Assembly (NCBI GenBank): GCA_021399445.1
Contig: JAJTUQ010000013.1
Location: forward strand, 1 to 64,000
Length of the DNA: 64,000 nt
Direction: 5' to 3'
From: Xylogone sp. PMI_703
Taxonomy: Eukaryota; Ascomycota; Leotiomycetes
A program made the position numbers and the translations under genes. Below the pieces are notes generated by a model, which worked only from the letters and a program-made list of their open reading frames with translations, did no database searches and was not told the origin of the DNA. This document shows positions 58,425 to 64,000 of the stretch, piece by piece. The stretch's first letter is position 1. Each line of letters opens with the position of its first letter.

Positions 58425-59407
58425 ATGGTGGGAACACGTAAGACTCCTCTTGAGAAAAGTTTAACTGCCCCAACCGCCTCTATGTATGTAGAGTTACTAG
58501 AAGAGGAAGTTGATCCAGATAATGATGAGATTATAGACCAATTATCTGTAAGTCTACTATACGGCAAGTTGTTTCTATCTTGTTAATTATAAAGGTCCGT
58601 CGTACCTCTATCCCCCCTTCTTCAAGTGCTAGCACCACTAGCCTATATGTGTCAAGCTCTGTCGATATAACAACTCCATCATCAAGCTTTGCACCAACAC
58701 CGTCGTATACTTCTCCCTATAAGAGACTCGGAACTCCTTCGACACTGGATCTCGATTCTGTCCCTAATATTCGTTATTTCCGTGGACAGTGGGTGTTTGT
58801 TGAGAATCTCGAACCTCTTGTTTCTCAGCTCGATTGGCGATCTATAGGTGGGTCGGGTTTAAAATGGCTAAGCTACGACGACCCCGTAGACACAGAGAGC
58901 ACTGGGAAGGGAGGCCCATTAGGTATTATTCTCGTAGGACAGCTTGGTCCGTTTGTTAAACTAAGGAAAGCCGAGAACAACTTTGACAGAGATAAACCTG
59001 AGTTCTCCTTGCAATTGGAGGTTGGAGACCATTCCTTGCTTATGTTAAGAGACCTGATTCGTCGCCGAGACAAGAACTTCACGGTTATCAATCCACTACG
59101 AATTAAAGTTTCGGAAGTTGACATTATGCCTCATTGTGTACCTAGTGAGCCTTTTCTTTTTGCTTATGATGGAACTTCAACCGACGACGACTATGATGGT
59201 GATCACTTGGATGCTTCACGTTTTATGTCGGGAGATAAAGTTGCTGTTCAGGTCTGGTTTGGGAGCTATATGTTTACAGACAGGTCCGGTAAAACAGCCT
59301 CGGGGCCAACTTTCCGTTTGGTCAAGCTGTGGAGATTGCAAGCTGGCATTTCTCCAACGTCAAGCCTTAACAATAGCCCAGTCACAAAACGTAGGCGGAT
59401 ATTCTAG
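58425..59407 (+). CDS. Helitron B downstream ORF, possible OB-fold single-strand-binding protein
   Basis: The long exon (58595-59407) codes for 270 residues after a probable 45-bp intron at 58550-58594 (GTAAGT..AAAG). The first exon appears to start at the ATG at 58425 (MVGTRKTPLEK) but meets TAG at 58545; the frame that enters the intron (EEVDPDNDEIIDQLS) is shifted, so a small indel near 58498-58505 is likely and the start is unresolved. Residues after a Ser/Pro-rich lead include RYFRGQWVFVENLEPL and GPLGIILVGQLGPFVKL. The end, MSGDKVAVQVWFGSYMF then TFRLVKLWRL, looks like the strand pattern of an OB-fold in ssDNA-binding proteins, followed by KRRRIF. Many Helitrons outside fungi carry RPA-like genes, so an accessory ssDNA binder is my inference. 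Copy A lacks this ORF. Confidence 0.55.
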
Positions 59408-59619
59408 TGCTCTTATTCATCCTTTTCTTTAGTCTACATATAGTAGCTTAAAATGTTAAGAATCATTTTGTTATCTAACGGTGCAGCCCTCAAACGTCAC
59501 ACATTGTTTCGTTTATGTGACCCCCGTCAAATTGTTGAACTGAAACATATCACTAGAATTCTCTTTTAAAACACTTACAGTAACACCTCTGAAGATTTAT
59601 ATTCGCTACTCTATACTCT

Positions 59620-59681
59620 AATTTCGAAGGCTTCGTGTGAGCCGGAGGCTGGCACTCAAATAAGCGCAAAAGGTTTTGCGC
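59620..59681 (+). repeat. Helitron B 3' terminal segment and hairpin
   Basis: 59620-59657 matches 50316-50353 of copy A. The perfect 18-nt palindrome-like hairpin at 59664-59681 (8-bp stem, GG loop) stands where Helitron 3' hairpins are expected. Confidence 0.65.
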
Positions 59682-61407
59682 CCTTGAGCATGTCATATGA
59701 TAGCGGAAAACCTAGCATACCGGTATTCGAGCACGGCTGGGAAACAGTTGGTGTCTAATAGTTGGTTCGCTCCCGTGCCCCCACTGGTCTAGGCCCCAAC
59801 TTTGACTTTGACTTTGCCTTCAGCACCCGCCAACAAAATGGCCATCCCGCCATGGAAGCGGGCCTGGGGGGAATGGACAGCTAAGAATATACTGATATGT
59901 CTTTAGTCACGTTTCTCCTAGTCTTTTTTGCCTTTGCATCATTCAGTAAATGGCCCAAGTTGCATAATTACCGAAATCAGGAGGACGCCGATCAGGTGAG
60001 CATGGATACTTCCGCTTCGTAGTTAGTCAATGATTTTCTTCAACCATCACAGCTTAAGTTTATTCTGAGGACATTATCTGATATACTCCATATTCAAACA
60101 GTCCCGCAGATCTCCCCGGCTAAATGAACCTCAATTGCGGGGGAAAGCCGTCCGGGGAATAGAACCAGCGCACAAACAGAGAGGATCGTCGGCGTTAGAA
60201 GAGGAGGCTTCTGCATGAGCTGCAAGGTTCCTTGATGCAAGCATAAGTGACTGCAAGGTTTTATCTGGGGAGGAAGGTTGATGGGATAATGAATATCTTT
60301 GGTTCACCGAAGTGAATGATGAGTTAGATTGGGTAAAGAATCTACTTCTCCTGCGGTCCTGCCCACTCGATCGCCAGCGAAAAGTCCGTATGGTCCAACC
60401 CAGATCAACCCTCGGTGCCGATATATTTCGGCGCCTTTTAACCCTCTTCTATGTAGCATAATAGTGGGCATAGGAAACGAGATGGCAACGCTGACACTCT
60501 CGATCAAAACCACCACTGCACGATAACCCCCTACTGTAGTATTAGCGTGTACTGTAATAATCCGAAATGCGCGACAATCAGGACTCCGCATGCGTTGCCG
60601 GCTATAACTTTAGTTAACGAACTAAACGACGAGCCCCTTATTTGGTCAGCTTTTGTGTGCTCCAATGAAAGATAAGGAGCACTTGGCACATCAGCCTCGG
60701 CCTGGGGAAGTGGAGAACGACGCTTTCTGACGGTGTTTGAATTACAATTAGTTCAAACGACTACCGGAGCTTATGCCGGGTAAATAGAACCACTATCTTG
60801 GGACCGGAGTCAAATCTGCCCATGGGGAATTGCATAGTCTTTTTGCTGACTACACCGGGAAGCTTACTGAGGGGTAAATTCATGAATATAATCGATATAA
60901 TTGGTATAATCTTGTTATTATTAGCTATATAACGTCATGAGCACCGTTATCAACTCCCAAGAGCGATATTATTCACCTGACTGGGAAGATCCTTCCCTCT
61001 GAAATTCAGCTTTCTGAGATAGAAGCCTCTGAAACCATCGAGGTCTATACTCAACCATCACTCCTCGAAGACACCCAAATCCCTGAAACCATATCGATTT
61101 AATATCATTTTGTGCCTCATTGCATCACTGTGATGATCAGTGACTTACGTAGCATACCACAAAAACTACTCCATCTTGGTGCTGAAGGACAAGACCATGC
61201 CAAAACGATTTGAAATTTCTTCGCTAACTTGAATATCTTGGCTTATGTATTGAAAATTCAACAGCAAGCTTCGCTCAGGGATGGTATTGTCGAACAGTGG
61301 TAAAAAAGTAAGGTACATCACTATTTGGGTCTCAACATTGCCACGAATACTAGGTATGTAGGTAATCTGCGGTGTTTGGCGTGTCGACCGTGCTTTGTCC
61401 TCTGTAA
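59682..61407. other. Gene-poor stretch with a small coding relic
   Basis: At 60937-61101 an ATG frame (MSTVINSQERYYSPDWEDPS) passes, after one extra base, into EIQLSEIEASETIEVYTQPS and ends ETISI with a stop. It looks like the remains of a short acidic reading frame, of unknown origin. Otherwise no gene is supported. Confidence 0.35.
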
Positions 61408-63099
61408 TTATATATCACGAATATCTACCACAAACGAAGCTGTCTTCGTCACATCGAGCACCGTATAAGACACCGTTACAGTGTGCTTTCCAGTAAAAAA
61501 CAAGTCACAGCTAGACACCGAGTAGCCACCATACCCTTCACATAGAGCCTCGTCTATGATGCCATCCGTATAAGTAGCTGTCACTACTATGCCATTCAGG
61601 TCAATAGCCTCACCAAGGGCATAGCAAGTCTTGGCCGGGGGGGTTATGGAGATGGAAGATAAACTCGCGCCTCGGAGAGCAGCGTGTTCCGCGCATGTCA
61701 GATTGAAGATAGTCCCGTGGCGCATCACGCCGCAAGCTCCGTTATACGCAGGCTTCTGCATCCAGTTGATCGGCGTCCACTGACCGGACGCGATGTCATT
61801 CGACCAGTATGGCTGCAGCTGCTCCTCCATCGGTTTCCCTGCCGGTGAACCTGCCCATATCTGGTCCGAGAAGAAGTAATACCCCTTCCCATGTGGATCG
61901 CCCAAGTTCGCCTGAACCACCAGCGGTGCCTCAGCATATGTGGTATTCGTTGTTTTATGGGTGATGCAGCCCGAGACTAGCTCCCATTCATGTTCTGGCG
62001 CGAGAATCGACCTGGCTCTCTCCTGGTAGATATCCTCCGAGGGACAGCAGGTCACGTAATTCGTGACTCCGACCCCGGTGGATGTGCGATCGCACACAAA
62101 TCGGTGGTAGTAGCCACTCTGTGCGTCCCTGATTATGACCGCATCCAGCGTCCCATGGTCAGGTCGACCGCTCATGATCTTTGCCGGCGTGAAACTCACA
62201 AAGTCCCGCGTCGTTGCATACAGAGTCTGATTCCTCGTCAGCGGATACCGGCGTTTCGAATCGGTTATATCGCTTGTGAAATACGTATTATCTGGATACA
62301 TGGACGATGTCCAGTACACGACATACGCGCCTATCTCAGTATCCCAAATAGATTCTGGAGCAAATGCCATGCCCGCCTCAGGCGGTGCTACCAGCACATG
62401 ACGCTGATCGGACCAGGTACGGAGGTCGCTCGACTCCCAAATCTCGATATATCGACTAGCGCCGCTCTGAGCCCAATCCCAACCACGCCATCCATACTCA
62501 TAGCCGTCCACATTCAGGTCCGTAGCCACGAGATAGAACTTGTCTCCCTCAGGAGAGCGAACGATAGACGGGTCACGTACTCCATGCATTCCTTTGGTGG
62601 AAGTTAGGATCGCGTGCCCGTTGTTGGCGGCCATCCAGCGGGTTGCATCATTGCCAACACTGTACGCCATGTAAATCTGTTGTCCTTGCTGGCTATTGGA
62701 ACGGGCAAAGTTCGTCATGCCGTAGCGTGAGAACTGCGCCAGCTTTACTGACGGCCGAACCGTGAGATGAAAATCTCGGTTCATCTTGGTAGCTCCGACT
62801 ATGATGCTCGCTGTCAAAGTTACCCTGGCCGGTTTGCCCCCAACTGGAGGTCGCCTTACTACGCCCGCCGCGATGTTTCCGTCGGCCTGGTCAGAGACAA
62901 TCTCCGGATCTGAAGACATCCAGTTGACCACTGTTCCTGGAGCGATATCCAGTGCCGTCGGCAACGTCACGTTACCCCGTATGTCGGCTGCATTTGGGAT
63001 AGTGATGCTATCCAACGCTTGCCTAGCTGTTTTCTCATCGAGTGTGGTGGTAGCAGTTCCCGAGACCTTGTCTGCGTCTACATCTGTAGTTGCTAACAT
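61408..63099 (-). CDS. GH43-like glycoside hydrolase with N- and C-terminal Ig-like domains
   Basis: 563 residues from the ATG at 63099 with no intron; the frame is open without an ATG to about 63180, so the true start may lie in an upstream exon. Residues about 15-110 match the atrophied bacterial Ig domain (GNVTLPTALDIAPGTVVNWM, then GVVRRPP and VTLTASI). About 110-465 is a five-bladed-propeller GH43 domain with HGVRDPSIV (catalytic base Asp), FAPESIWD and AEAPLV (putative acid Glu). The C-terminal 90 residues resemble a Big_3 Ig-like module (YALGEAIDLNGIVVTATYTD). GH43 enzymes usually act on arabinan or xylan side chains. The domain set is typical of bacteria, so an ancient transfer is possible. 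No clear signal peptide is visible in this start, which is odd for such an enzyme. Confidence 0.82.
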   Translation of the reverse strand: MLATTDVDADKVSGTATTTLDEKTARQALDSITIPNAADIRGNVTLPTALDIAPGTVVNWMSSDPEIVSDQADGNIAAGVVRRPPVGGKPARVTLTASIIVGATKMNRDFHLTVRPSVKLAQFSRYGMTNFARSNSQQGQQIYMAYSVGNDATRWMAANNGHAILTSTKGMHGVRDPSIVRSPEGDKFYLVATDLNVDGYEYGWRGWDWAQSGASRYIEIWESSDLRTWSDQRHVLVAPPEAGMAFAPESIWDTEIGAYVVYWTSSMYPDNTYFTSDITDSKRRYPLTRNQTLYATTRDFVSFTPAKIMSGRPDHGTLDAVIIRDAQSGYYHRFVCDRTSTGVGVTNYVTCCPSEDIYQERARSILAPEHEWELVSGCITHKTTNTTYAEAPLVVQANLGDPHGKGYYFFSDQIWAGSPAGKPMEEQLQPYWSNDIASGQWTPINWMQKPAYNGACGVMRHGTIFNLTCAEHAALRGASLSSISITPPAKTCYALGEAIDLNGIVVTATYTDGIIDEALCEGYGGYSVSSCDLFFTGKHTVTVSYTVLDVTKTASFVVDIRDI

Positions 63100-63900
63100 T
63101 ACTGCAGTCGACAAGATGCACTTAAATTGGGTTTGCAAAGTCGTTGCTGAAGGTAATAAGTTAGCTCTCTGATTAACTGCTTATATATGATTTACTTGTG
63201 AATACATACAGTTAAGGTAATCCACATAATAAGGTTCACCTCTTCCATACTTGCAACCTGTTGTACTCTTTATAGTAGGATATTGGTTCGTCATGGTTTT
63301 GGGAACATTAAAATCATTTGAGTTTCACCTACCATCTTAGCCTAAATTTGATCTGTTTCACGGATCACTTTAGCCTAAATTTAATATCTAGTTTTTCATT
63401 TCTTTGTTTGTTTGGTTGAGACCCTGGCTAACTCGCTTCCAAACCGCCGGTACCGGGCTCCACCTTAACATACGGTAATTACATTTCACGACTGCATACA
63501 AATCGATCTTCCGCGAGAAATTCGGCAATGCAGTCTATTTGATCAATTCAATTGGTGTTGAGGTTTGCAATGTACGATATGGAAGACGCAGGGATAGATA
63601 CAGAATCACTGAATTGCTTAAAGAGTCTATAGCTACATTTGATTCTATATACTGTAGTTATAAGCGTACAGAGCCGTACAGACCGATAACACCGTTCCAA
63701 CAATTTGTACGTAGCATACAGTGGAGCCCTAGATGTATGGCCTAATATTTGTGTGTGTGTGGGAACAGTGTGGTTCCGGTGGTGTGGAATATCCATGAAT
63801 TCCAGATATTGCAACAATTAGTGCAACATAAATAAATTATGTGACTACCCTAATTTTACGATTAATTATTATAATCATTACAATAACAGCATCAAATCAC
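63100..63900. other. Right-hand intergenic stretch
   Basis: May contain a first exon of the GH43 gene: the minus strand at about 63211-63293 reads MTNQYPTIKSTTGCKYGRGE and ends at a GTATGT donor, and an AAG acceptor near 63180 would join it in frame. It also carries the second copy of the dispersed repeat (63613-63652). Confidence 0.35.
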
Positions 63901-64000
63901 TGTAATAGCTTGTAATCATAAGCTCTCAGCCATTATAATCGCCTATATTACAGGCTTTTAATCACTCTAACCGCCTATACTTGTAGGCTCCACCACTGTA
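63901..64000. repeat. Tandem repeat of about 32 bp, each unit a small hairpin, running off the window
   Basis: Units 63901-63933, 63934-63965 and 63966-63996, then TGTA of a fourth. Each begins T-TAA followed by a hairpin: AGCTT/AAGCT, GCCTATA/TACAGGC, GCCTATA/TGTAGGC. The sequences differ, but the spacing and stem position are kept. Confidence 0.6.

Larger units (their letters stand above)
50366..59667 (+). mobile_element. Helitron copy B, carrying a nested Tc1-like insertion
   Basis: Starts directly where copy A ends and ends with the shared 3' segment (59620-59657) followed by the perfect hairpin GCGCAAAA-GG-TTTTGCGC at 59664-59681. It contains a nearly intact Rep-helicase gene, a downstream ORF in the same orientation, and the 1383-bp insertion 53274-54656. 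The right end is placed where similarity to copy A stops; the canonical Helitron CTRR end was not recognised, so it could lie some bases further on. Confidence 0.75.

Noticed and set aside
43181..59667. Recent tandem duplication as the origin of the two Helitrons
   Set aside because: The coding sequences differ at many synonymous positions and the 3' regions differ in content, so two separate families fit better.
61990..62607. 205-codon plus-strand frame opposite the GH43 gene
   Set aside because: Complement of the GH43 propeller; no recognisable domain and arginine-rich composition typical of an antisense shadow.
1..64000. CRISPR arrays, bacterial operons or prophage
   Set aside because: Introns with fungal signals, long spacers and fungal families throughout; the only regular repeat (63901-64000) has no constant repeat/spacer alternation.
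1..64000. tRNA or rRNA genes
   Set aside because: I looked for the T-loop pattern GGTTCRANNCC with a matching acceptor stem and found none convincing; a covariance-model scan would be decisive.
1..64000. Telomere arrays (TTAGGG)n
   Set aside because: No tandem TTAGGG or CCCTAA run is present, so a subtelomeric location is not shown directly.

Overview
The window looks like nuclear DNA of a filamentous ascomycete (Pezizomycotina-type). Wherever a splice can be deduced, introns are short (about 44-60 bp, one of 122 bp) with GT..AG ends and CTAAC-like branch sites. The protein families are typical of these fungi: a PNP_UDP-NACHT receptor, a giant DUF6606/DUF3638 protein, an rds1-type ferritin-like protein, an ENA-type P-ATPase, a fungal ELO and a 3CxxC zinc protein. 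Genes are sparse and separated by long AT-rich stretches. About half of the recognisable sequence is transposon DNA or decayed genes. The species cannot be named from the sequence alone.

Layout. 1-7.2 kb holds three decayed genes: a retroviral-type integrase fragment running off the left edge, an OrsD-type zinc-finger fragment, and a PNP_UDP-NACHT receptor pseudogene cut off before its repeat domain. 7.9-17.4 kb is one intact five-exon gene on the minus strand that encodes a DUF6606/DUF3638/DUF3645 protein of 3098 residues. 19.3-20.5 kb is an intact TDP2-like phosphodiesterase. 22.8-26.5 kb is a decayed gene split by a well preserved 3.1-kb Tc1/mariner element that has 98-bp inverted repeats, TA target duplications and two convergent ORFs. 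27-31.5 kb holds a 3CxxC zinc protein, a kinase-like pseudogene and a four-helix membrane protein. 33-42.4 kb is a run of decayed genes (ELO, MULE transposase, ENA-type ATPase, rds1-like) enclosing one intact small CHZ-like gene. 43.2-59.7 kb is a head-to-tail pair of related but clearly divergent Helitrons. The second carries a nested, intact Tc1-like element inside its Rep domain and an extra downstream ORF. 61.4-63.1 kb is a GH43-like gene with bacterial-style Ig-like flanking domains. The window ends in a hairpin-forming tandem repeat.

What stands out. Both DNA transposons are intact or nearly so, while the older elements and several host genes carry stop codons that are one C-to-T or G-to-A step from a sense codon. 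This fits RIP-like mutation but does not prove it. The second Helitron can be rebuilt in silico as a single 1955-codon Rep-helicase frame. That needs three introns, removal of the Tc1 insertion with one TA copy, and a single nonsense codon. Two accessory ORFs deserve most attention: the 472-residue protein in the two-ORF Tc1/mariner element, which has a probable SAM-like tail now lying behind an in-frame stop, and the Helitron downstream ORF, which ends in an OB-fold-like pattern.
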